DNA from: Monomorium pharaonis
Lineage: Eukaryota > Arthropoda > Insecta > Hymenoptera > Formicidae
DNA length: 64,000 bases
Assembly (NCBI RefSeq): GCF_013373865.1
Contig: NC_050470.1
Location: 11,206,373-11,270,372 of the forward strand
Reading direction: 5' to 3'
Part shown: in pieces, positions 1 through 10,757 of the stretch
Position numbering within the stretch: the stretch's first letter is position 1
Layout: every line of letters starts with the position of its first letter
Notes under the pieces: model-generated
Seen by the model: only the letters and a program-made list of their open reading frames with translations
The model's database searches: none
What the model was told of the DNA's origin: nothing
Made by a program: the position numbers and the translations under genes

Positions 1-1250
1 GGGACCGTGTGCCCTGCAGTTATTGGGCCGCGCGTTGCGCAAGTTTAGTGCGCTTACCCTAAGTGGGCCCCCCCCTCCCATTGGGGTCTTGCGTTACTTG
101 CGTATCGACCGCGATCAATGTTGCTTTCGTGTGCAGTGATTGTGCATGCGACCCTCGAGTAAAGTGTCTCTAACGGAATATCCGCTATCGATATCTGCGA
201 AATAGCCCACAAGCGAGAGAGGCAAGCAAGAAAAGAAATCTGTAGAGGAGAGAATCACGAGGGATAATATCGGTAAGATGGCTCGTATCGGGATTTTTTT
301 ATATTGTAAAGCCACCGGCTGGCGACTGGCCGCGATCCCGTTTTGAGTCCGATTGCGGTGATGTTAGTGTTACGTCGGCCATTTAATAATCTTAGGTCCG
401 GTTCCACAACTCACGGTTAAATTAACTGGCCAATTATTCCATTGGAATTGACCAATCGTATTTGTTAATTTTGCTTAACGACAAATACGATTGGTCAATT
501 CCAATGGAATAATCGGCCAGTTAATTTAACCGTGAGTTGTGGAACCGGGCCTTAGATTTTCGGTCGAGTGTCGTGGTCGGACGCAAGAGAGAAGGACCTT
601 GGTGCACGGTTGCACCGAGCTGCTAGGGAGTCGAAGACGGCGGATAAATTCGATCGCCACCTCCCTCTTGGAGACTCATCGTGCGTCACAAAGGCCTTGC
701 GGCAAAGTTTTCGCCCCGTCTACCCGTGAAGAAAAAGTAGTCTCCATGAAGATCGAATAAAACTAACTTCGCACGGTGAAACAGGTGTGTAGCGGTTTTG
801 TTGTTCGCGAATTGCGAGTTTCAACGTAGCCACTTGGATCGGCTGCGATGTCGTGTCGTTTTTGTCGTTTAGATTAGCGTGATGAAACGTCTCGACCTGT
901 CGGGGCTCGTTCTTGCGTGTCTGCGATGTATCAGTGCCGGAATTGTCGGTGCCATAATCAAAGCTTCCGCATCTTTGTGATTTCGAATTTATCGTGGCCG
1001 CCGTGAGGCCAAGTCGTGAGTGTCGCGAGCATAAAGTGTCGCGAAATGACGTGCCTTTGTGCGCGTCTAGCGATACCAAGTTTTATTCATTTGTGTGCAG
1101 CCGAAATCTTTGTGAGGTACATTCGATTTCGGTTTTCGATCGCGAGAATCCCGCGAGGAAAACTCGTGACAAAATTTGATACCTAACGAGGGGCTCCCAG
1201 AATAAAGGGGCGAAAACGCTCTTGTGTGTCGTCAGATACGAGGTTTGTTC
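1..1250. other. GC-balanced region, possible leader or promoter
   Basis: Base composition is near 50% GC with frequent CpG, unlike the AT-rich DNA that follows. No recognisable protein is encoded. A 31-codon open frame at 881-976 (+) starts MKRLDLSGLVLACL and looks hydrophobic, but it is too short to assign. The composition resembles 5' untranslated exons or a promoter of a gene beyond the left edge. A 157-bp MITE (395-551) lies inside. Confidence 0.3.
395..551. mobile_element. Palindromic MITE, PIF/Harbinger-type TTA duplication
   Basis: The left half GGTCCGGTTCCACAACTCAC is repeated inverted at the right end, and almost the whole element folds on itself. It is flanked by direct TTA at 392-394 and 552-554. 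A 3-bp TTA duplication is typical of PIF/Harbinger. There is no coding capacity. Confidence 0.75.
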
Positions 1251-1356
1251 TTGGTAGCTGCACTGCTGTACTAGTGCAATAAGTTAGAATGAGAAAAAAT
1301 ATATTTGTCTTATTCTAACTTGTTGCACTAGTTCAGTAGTGCAGCGACAAAGAACA
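1246..1356. repeat. Foldback MITE
   Basis: Arms starting TGTTCTTGGTAGCTGCACT pair with the inverted right end AGTGCAGCGACAAAGAACA around an AT-rich loop. No clear target duplication was found, so the superfamily is not assigned. Confidence 0.6.
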
Positions 1357-3147
1357 GGCCTACGGTTTGATGTGAGAGAGAAAAGGGAAGCATTTTTTTC
1401 TCTTCCATTCTTTTTTTTCTTTTTCTCATTATTTTATCTGTTACATGTGTTATTTCTATGTTTTTGTTAGATATATTTTTTTCTGATGTACCGTTTTCTT
1501 TTTTTTTGTCACCTAGTTTACACGGAGAGAAAATTACTGACGATAATTCCCAATGAGGAAATTTTCGATAAAATTTATTGAAGAATTAATTTTTACTCTC
1601 TCCTTAAAAGAAAGAAAATAAATAAATGAGTAAAGGACTAAAATAGAAGAAAAGAAAAATTTTCTTGTAGATTAAAATTAAATCACGCTTTTACTAAAAT
1701 CTTTTGCATTGTTATCGGATAATTGTTGTGGTACACCGTCCATTACAATTATATTTGAAGTTGTATCATTAACGGCGAACCCTCTGATAAATTGTAAGGA
1801 GAACTGAATTGTTCGTAAAAGTGAGAATATACTGACAGTTATTAAACGATCGCCGTGTGTGGTAATCTAAACATTGTCGGGCTTCGTTCTTTTTCTCTCG
1901 GTGTACGCTACCATTGTACAATTGATATCTATTGATGATTTATTGATGTATTATGTGAATTTTTCTTGATTATGAATTTTTTTTGTGCCAATTGTTTATT
2001 GATTATTTGAGTCAATAATTTATTGTTATTTTTATTAATATTATCCCGCCTTGTTATCGATTTATTTCTTTTTTTTTATGTGTAAGGTAACTGTCCTAAT
2101 TATAACTCATGTCTCAATAGTAAGTCATTTTTAATTTATTTTAATAAACAATTATTAAACATAAATAAAAAATAATAAACATTTATTAAACATTTAAAAA
2201 GGCACATAATATAATTATATATATCACATTATTTATTAATCATAATGTCACATTTTTGTCGAACTACAAGAATATTGAAAGGAAAATTAATAACTGGCTT
2301 TATTTAAATTCCAGCTCAGTGTTAATAATAAGGTGTGCATATTTTATAAGTAAAATAAGTAATATTTCTCTGCAAAACAAGAGGTATATTATTTGTGATT
2401 GAATTTATATGTAATATTAACCAGTAGAAAATATATAATTTTATTTTTTAACGATAGATCACAAAAAATGACTGACTTACTACTGGGATTTAAGCGACTT
2501 ACTATTGGGATAAAAAGGTTATGAGTGACTTACAACTAGGCCAGAAGTAGATGTTTATTAAAATTAAAATAATTATTATATAGTATAGTATATTTTACAA
2601 AGAGTAATTTATTTTAATATGATAGCTTTTAATAAATAGCTGATAGCTAAATTTATTAATAAAAATGGTATTGTACACAATTTTTTTTTAACTTTTATTT
2701 ATAAAATATATTATATTACAAAAACTTAATCTGTAACAACTAGCCTTAGTAAATGTAACAACTTACCATACATATGGGGTGAGTTTTGTTACAAGTGTAG
2801 TCATCTCATATTTTTTATTAACGCATTTAAGTTAGTAATACAATTTAATTAAAATAATTATTTTTGTTTAGTTTAAGGATGTAGCTATTAAAAAATGTTT
2901 TTGCATTCCAATTGTTAGTTTTGTGGAAAAAAATTAGAAAAATAGTGACTAATTATTCAGTTTAGGAGAAGCAGCTCCGATGATCTTGATCTTGACTTAT
3001 GTTATGCCAACCCTTGTGGTAAAGTATAAGTGTGGACATCGTTTCGGTCTGTAAGCGGGGGCAAGGGTATGGGTGGACTTCGCTACGCGTGGAAAGTCGC
3101 AAACCTATATGATGTACTCCTATATATTGAATAATTATGTGTCGTAT
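1357..3147. other. AT-rich noncoding stretch with a weak inverted repeat
   Basis: No gene is visible. Roughly 2089-2545 has imperfect inverted ends (left CTGTCCTAATTATAACTCA, right the inverse of CTGGCCTAGTTGTAAGTCA) and repeats of GACTTACTATTGGGAT, so it may be an old foldback element. At 3066-3105 there is a short segment around ACGCGTAGCGAAGTCCACC, shared with 9232-9280. Confidence 0.35.
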
Positions 3148-3211
3148 CCCACATAACATCGGACATTTTATGTATATGCATTTTTTTTCCATAATGTGAA
3201 AGAAATATCTT

Positions 3212-3440
3212 GTATGTTAAATGTATATACATCTTATGTACATATTCGAATATACATTATGGTATATAACGTGTATATCCATTAATGTATCTAAAATGTA
3301 TATAGAGCGTACAATGTTAAATGTATATACATCTCATATACATGATTCGAATATACATTATGGTATATAATATGTATATCCATTAATGTATTTAGTATGT
3401 ATACAGCGCACAATGTTAAATGTATGTACATTTCATATGC
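3212..3440. repeat. 100-bp tandem repeat, 2.3 copies
   Basis: GTTAAATGTATATACATC recurs at 3215, 3315 and 3415, an exact 100-bp period. Each unit also holds ATTCGAATATACATTATGG. The flanks (AAATATCTTG on the left, CAAGATATTTTT on the right) are inverted relative to each other, so the array lies within a larger dyad. Confidence 0.75.
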
Positions 3441-3479
3441 AAGATATTTTTCCTCTATAACGTGAACTTGCACGCCCAC

Positions 3480-3680
3480 GCGTAAGGAGTAATTCTTACA
3501 ATCACCGCTAGGCGATGCAACTTAGCTCTTTCTCCGGAGTCAAGTGATTCTCTCTTGCATATATAAGTCACTTGCGGAGGTCACTAGCAAGCTAGCAACT
3601 CCGAAATCAGACCTCGAATCTCATTTTTATTAGCTACCGTGCCTCGAGTATAGTACCGCACGCAACACACAATCCACAAA
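3480..3680 (+). promoter_or_regulatory. Promoter-like segment with TATA box (uncertain)
   Basis: A GC-balanced block inside AT-rich DNA holds TATATAAG at 3561-3568, followed by CACTTGCGGAGGTCACTAGC. It could be the U3/R part of a solo LTR or a captured promoter. No matching LTR partner or coding sequence was seen. Confidence 0.2.
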
Positions 3681-3889
3681 TTTGTATCATGTATATTATT
3701 TGTATCATGTATAATATTATGCATGTATTACCTATTACGCATATATATACATAATATATACATTGTATATCAAATTGTTTTGTGGGATATATGTAGGTAC
3801 ACACCCGGTTTTATTTGCATATACATTTCACGTTCTTTGTATGTATATTGCATTAAGTATATACATAGAATATATATACAATGTACATA

Positions 3890-4952
3890 CCCAGTGAACA
3901 CATTTTATAGCGGCAATATAACATGGAAGTTACAAGTAATTTAACATTGTTATTTTTGTGATATGTAGGTGCTATATGACATGGAAATAACCTGTTACGT
4001 AATATTTGTTATACGCAAGTGATCTAGCTGTTATACATCGTTTTGGCGTTACAGTTATTCAACAAAAATTGTATAATCGTAACATAACACGTTCGTATCA
4101 ATGTTATTACGGAACGATGCGTCGTAGTTGACTCAGAAATCAGACATAACATATCCTGAATGACAGATCTATTTAATAATAAAAAAAATTATTATAAAGA
4201 TAATGTTTTCAAAAATAACGGTTTGTCTACAATTACTGCAAACAAAAAATGCATAAAATCTAAATTTATCATGTGCTGAACAAAAACAGAATAATAAATG
4301 TATACTATTCAATTTTTCTTAGAATTATGATCTATATAGTTAACCATCTAATTAATCATTTGAACGCTTCAAAGATTAGTGCTAAATAGATCGCAATTTC
4401 CATCAAATTATTAAGGTTATGGAAAAAGATAAATTTAACAATGAAATTAATAAGTAAATAAATTAATGCTATTTATTTTTAATATGTTATGCAAAATTTA
4501 ATTGCTTTTATAAAAAATAATATAGTCGCGTCAGTTTACATATAGGTACATGTAGACAATAACAAGTACCCATATCGATGAGTCAAATTGGCGTAGCAGG
4601 TAGAGTACAAGGTTCGTAATCCTAAGGTCCCAGGTTCAAACCTAGCAGCGGCAAGTAAGAATAAAATAAAAAATAACAATTTAAATTTAATTAATTAATT
4701 AAAATTTATCCTAAATGTAGTATGTGCTGTTGATAAAAATAATTTCAAAAAAAAAAATGAAATTTTTATTTTATTTTATTTTTCTTTGTAACTGTTGTGT
4801 AACGGTTAGATAACATGTAATTATAACATGTTATATTGCTGAGTCGGAAATTGTAACTTACATGTAAGTTACGTGTAATTTCAGAGTAACGTAACCTGTT
4901 ATATTCGGTTTTATTGCTGTTACACTGCTGCTATATTACTGTGTTCACTGGG
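3890..4952. mobile_element. CCCAGTGAACACA TIR element, TA duplication, nested
   Basis: The termini CCCAGTGAACACA and TGTGTTCACTGGG are exact inverted repeats of 13 bp, flanked by TA on both sides (3888-3889 and 4953-4954). The interior is rich in AACATGTTAT-like dyads, including a perfect 20-bp palindrome at 4853-4872. A tRNA-like segment lies at about 4586-4657. No open reading frame was recognised. Confidence 0.7.
4586..4657 (+). pseudogene. tRNA-like sequence (Thr CGT-type loop), degenerate
   Basis: TGGCGTAGCAGG matches the box A consensus, and GGTTCAAACCT matches box B with one mismatch. A 7-nt loop TTCGTAA would give anticodon CGT. The T stem has two mismatches and no good acceptor stem forms. 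It is best read as a tRNA pseudogene or SINE head carried within the TIR element. Confidence 0.4.
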
Positions 4953-5171
4953 TACTATCTAATGTGTGTACAAACGTATATACATAATATACAGATTACA
5001 TATAATAATGTATATACAGAATATACATACATACAATATACATATCATATACATATGTATATACTATGAATCTTCTATGTACATTAATCCGGTTTCATTT
5101 GCACATACATTTCACATCCAGTGTATTTACATTACAATGTATGTACTAAGTATATTTTTATTTTGTGGGAT

Positions 5172-6035
5172 TTATAAAACTTTTTTGTTAATAACTTTTT
5201 AACAAATCACGAGCGACGATTAAAATCTTTTGAAGGTCATTCAAAAGGATGACCTTAATAACACATGTCAAAGTCGAGGTCATCGACGCTGCCTCCTCTA
5301 AACTGAATAATTACCAAATAGTGTATCAACTAGCCCCGGTTACCCGTATGCAAAGTTCCATTAAGATCAGTAAATTCTATGTTTTTTTAATCATTATTTC
5401 TCAAGAAAATTATCAAGGAAATGTTCTTTTTTGATTTTTATGAACTATTAACCAATGTTGTATTTTAAATTAAAATAAAAGGTAAAACACTTATTTAAAA
5501 AAAGTACTACCAAATACTAAATGTCAGTCAATTTTTGTTAAGAACATTTTTTAATCTCTTATAGTTTTCAAGATATTCGATTCAAAAGAAAAATACTAAT
5601 TTTTTTTTTTTTTCAAAAAAATGTTTTCTCCATAAACGTGCAAAAAAGCATGTATAAAAAAATATGTCTCTTATTATGATCTACAATATAACATATTAAA
5701 GATTCATTAAAATCAAAGAAAGATTCCATGAAAGTTTCCTTGTAAAAGTTATTTAAAATATAAAAAAAAGATTTTATTTAATTTTATATATATAATAACT
5801 CTTATAAGATCTCACATAACTCATACAGAGGTCATAAAATTACTTATAAAGATTTATAAGAATTTTCAACAAGGGCGAGATGTAATAAATGCACTTACGC
5901 TTAGATAAATAATGTAAAATATAAAAATCTAATCTTTCTTTCTTATTCGATAAAAAATATTGACATTGATTTTTTTGAATACAATTTGTTATATGTGTTA
6001 TTGAAATATAAAAAAATGTATAAGTCGATTTTCAA
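5172..6035. other. AT-rich noncoding, no gene seen
   Basis: Mostly A/T runs. The missing third and later exons of the P450 at 6080-7476 were looked for here on the minus strand and not found. Confidence 0.6.
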
Positions 6036-6623
6036 TCAAAGATTTAGTATTCGATGAATTTCGATTGAGAATTCGTTACCTTTTTTCATTCCCAGATTTC
6101 GTAGCTTCGTAAACTCATTAAAAGGACGCCCGTCGTACATTTCGTTAACGCAGATTTGTTGCACGAGCTTGCTATCCGAAACAGCGATCGTATACATAGT
6201 ACCTAGTTGCAAACCTATGACGCCACTGTTATACATTTTACTGAGTTCCATAAGAGCCAAATATTTTGCACCGAGTTTTTTCTCTAATCTTTTTACGTAA
6301 AACAGATTTCCAATAATCGGCCAACAAAAGGGACTTGAAATTAAATTACGGGTTTTTGAATGTAGAAATTATATAAGATATTTAATGATTGCAAGGTATC
6401 TTAAAATATTCTCCTTCTGTTCATACGATACTAATTGTTGCAAAAAATTTTTCAAAGAAATATAGTCAATCAGAGATCAAATAACCACCTGTCATGCGGT
6501 CACTAACATTACGTTTGGGTGACTGCATTAGTGATTTAACAGATTTACAAACGTGTGGCTGTTTAAACCTAATCTCCGATTGACCGGCTTTAAGCTTTGT
6601 GATATATATCTCAAAGTTTCATT

Positions 6624-6865
6624 CTACAATGAAGATTTAAATTTGAAGCTGTAACTTAATTGAGTATTCTTGTAATAGGTGGATCTGTAATAGGTGTAGT
6701 AAGCCTTAAGTCGTAAAGAATTGATCAATTATATTCGTTTATTTTTCTTACATTCAATTGTGATTGAATTTTTACGGCTTAAAACTTATTACACCTATTG
6801 TAAATTCGGTCTTATGAAAATCAACTGTGATTGGTCAACTTTTTACGATTTAATCTTCATTGTAG
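6624..6865. mobile_element. MITE in P450 intron
   Basis: The inverted ends CTACAATGAAGATT and AATCTTCATTGTAG are perfect for 14 bp. Inner segments (TAATAGGTGTAGTAAGCCTTAA against its degenerate inverse) pair further. No target duplication is clear. Confidence 0.65.
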
Positions 6866-7171
6866 ACCATGACAAAAACTACTTTTTGAAATAAAAACAA
6901 ATAACTTTTATTTAATTTTTTTGAGAATTTTATTTTATTACAGTATTTTAATTGATGAATTTTAAGAGTTCTCTTTCTTCTCCCCCTCTTTGTGTGTGTG
7001 TATGGGGGGGGGCGCATTTTGTTATTAGATATATTTTTAACATTATATTTACATGTATGTTAGAATTATTTTAATAGATTACGTATATTTTAAGTATAAT
7101 AGTAGTAACAAAACTTATTGTCACCAGTGGTAATTAAACAATTAAGAATAACGGATTTGTAATCAATCAAA

Positions 7172-7230
7172 CTGGCATTGATTTATTTAAAATCTACAAA
7201 GTTTCAGCCTTTTATTGGGTCCTTACCAAG
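7172..7230 (-). mobile_element. Penelope-like element 3' end fragment
   Basis: On the minus strand, CTTGGTAAGGACCC, then GGCTGAAACTTTGTAG, and then AATAAATC and GCCAGT match in order the terminal region of the PLE at 38870-40815 (CTTGATAAGGGCCC, GGCCGAAACGTCGTA, AATAAA, GCCAGTT). This is the hammerhead-like part of a PLE pseudo-LTR, here degenerate. Confidence 0.5.
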
Positions 7231-7799
7231 TAAAAAACTCTATGCTCTAGAATTACAACATTAACAGTGTCAAAAGTACAGAAATTTTAGGTCATATAAA
7301 GTAATATTGTATTGCAGTCAAAAATATAACAGTGATTGTTGGTGATAAGTCAGAGTGACACTCAGTGAAAAAATTAAAGAAATTAAATTACCTGGTGGTA
7401 ATTGATTTGATTTCTGACGCAACGCGAAAGCAATGAGAAGAATGGTTAAGAGCACCAGAGTCACGATCACAATCATCGTGTTTCGTTTTTTCCTTTATTG
7501 TCCCAAGTACGTATTTTCCAAAATAAAATTGTTGCGTTCCGTTCGGCTGGTTCGGTGATGAGTTTCAAGAAGTAGAAATCTTGAATCGATCTTGATATTG
7601 ATTCGTCTAATCAATAATGTCCACGTGTCTAGTTTGATTAAATATAGCGTTAATTTTTAATAAGATTTGTTTGTATGACTTTACTTATGTTCTAACTTAT
7701 TTGCCTTCAAGTATACTTGATAAAATGTGATAGCTTAAGCATTGCGCAGACCTGCGTGTGTCGTCATTTTCCTGTAAAATACCAGATAAGTGCAAGGAT

Positions 7800-8590
7800 A
7801 TATGTGCAATGAGCAACAACTCTGACATTTGCTTCACATAATATTAATCATGGACACATATCTTTGCAATTATCTGCAGGAATTATCACAATCTCTCCTT
7901 TTGCAGGACTTGTTAAAATCTCTGCATATATTATATTATTCTTTAAATTTGTTATAATTAATCTTGTTCCATTACACAGTCCTTTTTTGTATTTAAATTT
8001 CTTATAAGTATTATTGTTGCACTGACTTTTATTTTTAGTCTATGTACTGGCATTCCTGAAGATGTCAATGAGTTTAGAAATTCACACGGATAATTTATTT
8101 GATCCTTTTCATCATCACTTATAATAGTGTCTATTAATAGATATTCCTTTTTTTCACCTTCCATTTTTTCTAGGATTTCGTCATTTATTTTGAATGTATC
8201 CTCATTTTTTGGACACAAAATCGCTCGATCATGATTTTTTCTTATCCATTCCTTCGTGATTCTTTTATTAAAAATTTCCTTAAAGATTCTTTTGTTAGAA
8301 AATCCTTCGAAATTTCAATTGTATCTAAATGTAATCCTTTTATATTTATTAATTTTCCTTCTACAAGTTGTATCAACCAATTTACAAATTCTTCTTCTTT
8401 CGCTGTTCTCATGTTTTGCTTTAATTCCATTTTAGTTATTTTCTTCCATAATAGATTATATTTTACTGTTGTTCCTATTATTGCTGTTTGGTTTGCATTA
8501 GGCACTACTGGTACATTTTGTTGAAAATCTCCTGCAAATAAAATTACTTTCCCTCCAAATGGTTTTTCATTTCTCATTAATATTGTTTTT
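7800..8590 (-). pseudogene. Helitron-type PIF1 helicase fragment
   Basis: The minus strand reads EKPFGGKVILFAGDFQQ with VPVVPNAN after it, the Walker B/motif III region of PIF1-like helicases. NMRTAKEEEFVNWL and AILCPKNEDTFKINDEIL follow, then a segment with YPCEFLNSLTSSGMP and KVSATIILIRNL. That order is typical of the Helitron Rep/helicase C-terminal part. The frame shifts at least twice, near 8235 and near 7975, and the 5' part with Walker A and the Rep domain is absent. It is a truncated relic. Neighbours are AT-rich DNA and a foldback element. Confidence 0.75.
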
Positions 8591-8883
8591 ATATTAAATC
8601 ATATTTTTAAAAAACCTTGTTTTAGGAAATTGAAGAGAGAAAAACCATGATTTAATAGATCCAAAATAGTTATAATTTACCTTTCGAAAAGTCTTTGACT
8701 GATCTTTCTCGCTGATCAAATATTCCCTTCTCTTCAAATTGTTCTATTTCATTAACAATAAAATAATTAATATCATATATAATCAATTAAAAAGGATTGT
8801 TCTTTCTCGCTGATCATAAAATTAAATCCCAATCAAATTGTTCTATTTTCTAAATTGTACTACTTTTAAATAAATATAATTCA
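8591..8883. other. AT-rich noncoding with short direct repeats
   Basis: TTTCTCGCTGATCA and CAAATTGTTCTATTT each occur twice (about 8705-8750 and 8805-8850), indicating a local duplication. No gene is seen. Confidence 0.5.
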
Positions 8884-9664
8884 ACTTTTTGGATAAAGTT
8901 CCAAATAGGTCAAACCCCCGATTTTTTTTCAACTACGTATTCTTACGTATTTTAGCGTGCTGATTACGAAAATGATAGCAAAAATTGGCGCAAATTTGAT
9001 TTTCATGGCGGAAACCATGAAAAAACTATAAAAATCACGATTTTTTCCATTTATCTCCGTAAATAATAGAAATATCAAAAAATACTTCAAATAAAAGTTG
9101 TATATCTCATCAAAATATGTTTCGCACTGTATCCGTTTGTTACTGTGTCCGTTTGTTACTGTATCCGTTTCACTCAGCCTGCTGTGTCCGTTTATTACTG
9201 TGTGCATCTGGGACTCATTCTTTCTGTTCAGGGTTTGTGACTCTACGCGTAGCGAGGTCCACTCACACTCCCTCCTTCCCTCCGTTTATAAAGCGGAACA
9301 GCTTAAGTGAATTTCTTGATCATGCAGATTTGATTTGTGTTGGATAAGTTATACGAAGTTTTAAACATTTAACGTCGTCTTTCTCAAAAACTATTGTCTT
9401 TATAACAAAAATTAATAGGATATAAAATATGTATTTTAATGAGGTATACAACTTTTATTTCAAGTATTTTTCGAAATTTTTATTATTTACGAAAATAAAT
9501 GGAAAAAAACGTTATTTTTATGGTTTTTTCATGATTTCCGCCATGAAAATCAAATTTGCGCCAATTTTCACTATCATTTTCGTAATCAGCACGCCAAAAT
9601 ATGTAAGAATTTATGGTTGAAAAAAATCAGGGGTCCGACCTATTCGGAACTTCAGCCAACTTTT
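8884..9664. mobile_element. Foldback element with 0.23-kb inverted arms
   Basis: The left arm, about 8890-9117, is inverted at about 9421-9655. Shared marks are AGTTCC-AATAGGTC, CGTGCTGATTACGAAAATGA and GGCGCAAATTTGATTTTCATG. Open frames through the arms are shadows of this dyad. The centre carries a short tandem repeat and the ACGCGTAGCGAGGTCCAC segment shared with 3066-3105. Confidence 0.7.
9118..9208. repeat. Tandem repeat around CTGTGTCCGTTTGTTA
   Basis: The motif CTGTRTCCGTTTRTTA recurs four to five times with a period near 18 bp inside the loop of the foldback element. Confidence 0.6.
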
Positions 9665-10038
9665 TTAATATTACTACTTTTCAATAAATCTAGTTTATCT
9701 TTTTTAATGTCCTGTATTTGACTATTAAAAACATTTTTCTCAAATTCTTTTTTATTTAAATTTTCCATACTTCTAAAATTAAGTGACACAGATACAAATA
9801 AAAATTGAATAATATACTGACATTAAAAAACTGAAACTATCTTCCGCTCAATATTGTCATTTATTTATTTATATTCTCGTATTAATAACATTTCAAAATT
9901 AAAGCCAATATCACACAGGCACACATAAAGACGTACATTTGACCACAAAAAAGTACGATAAATAATAACATAGCGTCCCGCGAAAAACTCGAACAAAAAA
10001 TTTAACGGGGAAGGCTGCTATAGGTTTGGATTATTCAT

Positions 10039-10232
10039 ATACAGATTGTTTAAAAAAAAAAAGAGTAGCCGATCATTTATGAAATAACCTGTATATGGAA
10101 AATCCAAGCAGATAGCGGCAAAAACCGTAAAAAGTGGAAAATTTTAAGACCTGTGGTATGAGGATCGGATCACAAATGACGGAGTATTCCCCGGACATGC
10201 AGACGTCCGCGAATTATATACATATATGATGA
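10039..10232. repeat. Mini-mariner hairpin plus dispersed ATGACGGAGTA repeat
   Basis: TATACAGATTGTTT and the inverse-related ATGAAATAACCTGTATA bound a short hairpin (10039-10092) of the type also found at 31912. Next to it a segment with GGATCGGATCACAAATGACGG and GGACATGCAGACG matches several diverged copies in 31540-32285. Confidence 0.55.
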
Positions 10233-10587
10233 CGATGATGATGGTGACTATTTTTTAGAGAAAATAAAGGACAGGCCTAAAAATTTTTAAGCTTTGTTCC
10301 TTTATATTTAAAAACCATTTCGTTATTGTTAGGAATGCGCATTTTCTTGCAAAATTTTCTTGCAAAGTATAATGAAATATTGCGCAGTTTTCTAACAATT
10401 TGATATACGACTGTGTTGAAACAAATTCTTAGTTTAAATCTGAAATAAAGTTAAAAAAAAGTAAATATACATCTAATCTCTTTGAAATGTTTTCAAAATA
10501 CTATAGTTATATTTATATTATGTATTTATATTTATATTATATAAGTCGTTTTAAAATTATCGAAGTTTTTGTAATAAGATGTCTAGC

Positions 10588-10757
10588 AATAAAGGCAAGA
10601 TCCATTGTTGAGTCAGTCAATGAAGGAAAAATTAGCCAATAGAGGCAAGATATATTGTTGATCCAGCCAATAAAAGCAAAATCATCACCGATTAATTTAT
10701 CCAATAAAGGTAAAATCCATTGTTGATCCAGTCAATGGAGACAAGATCTGTTGTTGA
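10588..10757. repeat. Degenerate minisatellite
   Basis: Units resembling CAATAAAGGCAAGATCCATTG followed by TTGATCCAGT occur three to four times with spacing of about 50-60 bp. Confidence 0.6.

Larger units (their letters stand above)
3148..5169. mobile_element. Outer CCC...GGG TIR element with ATGTATATACAT-rich interior
   Basis: The left end CCCACATAACATC and right end ATTTTGTGGG are imperfect inverted termini, flanked by a direct AT dinucleotide (3146-3147 and 5170-5171). The interior repeats the palindromic motif ATGTATATACAT and its variants. A segment at 3807-3870 recurs in direct orientation at 5087-5153. A second element (3890-4952) and a GC-balanced segment (3480-3680) sit inside. An alternative right end is the same GTGGGAT motif at 3786. 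No transposase is encoded. Confidence 0.45.
6080..7476 (-). pseudogene. Cytochrome P450, 5' fragment (exons 1-2 only)
   Basis: Exon 1 (7476-7392) encodes a membrane anchor beginning MIVIVTLVLLTILLIAF and ends in the P450 proline hinge LPPG before a GTAATT donor. Exon 2 (6333-6080) follows a TTTCAAG acceptor. It reads WPIIGNLFYV and later DGRPFNEFTKLRNLGMKKG, and ends at a GTAACG donor. These are N-terminal features of microsomal P450s, and the style recalls clan 2 families such as CYP305/CYP15 (from memory). Exon 1 contributes one base and exon 2 needs two, so the apparent junction is out of phase by one. No later exon, including the I helix, ExxR and haem loop, is present downstream, where TIR elements occupy the DNA. 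It is therefore a broken 5' fragment. The 1-kb intron contains a MITE at 6624-6865. Confidence 0.75.

Noticed and set aside
881..976. Small secreted peptide gene
   Set aside because: A 31-codon hydrophobic frame with no splice, conservation or promoter support. Kept only as a remark on the 1-1250 region.
3723..5202. Tyrosine/isoleucine-rich short frames
   Set aside because: Products of ATATAC-type repeats inside the TIR elements.
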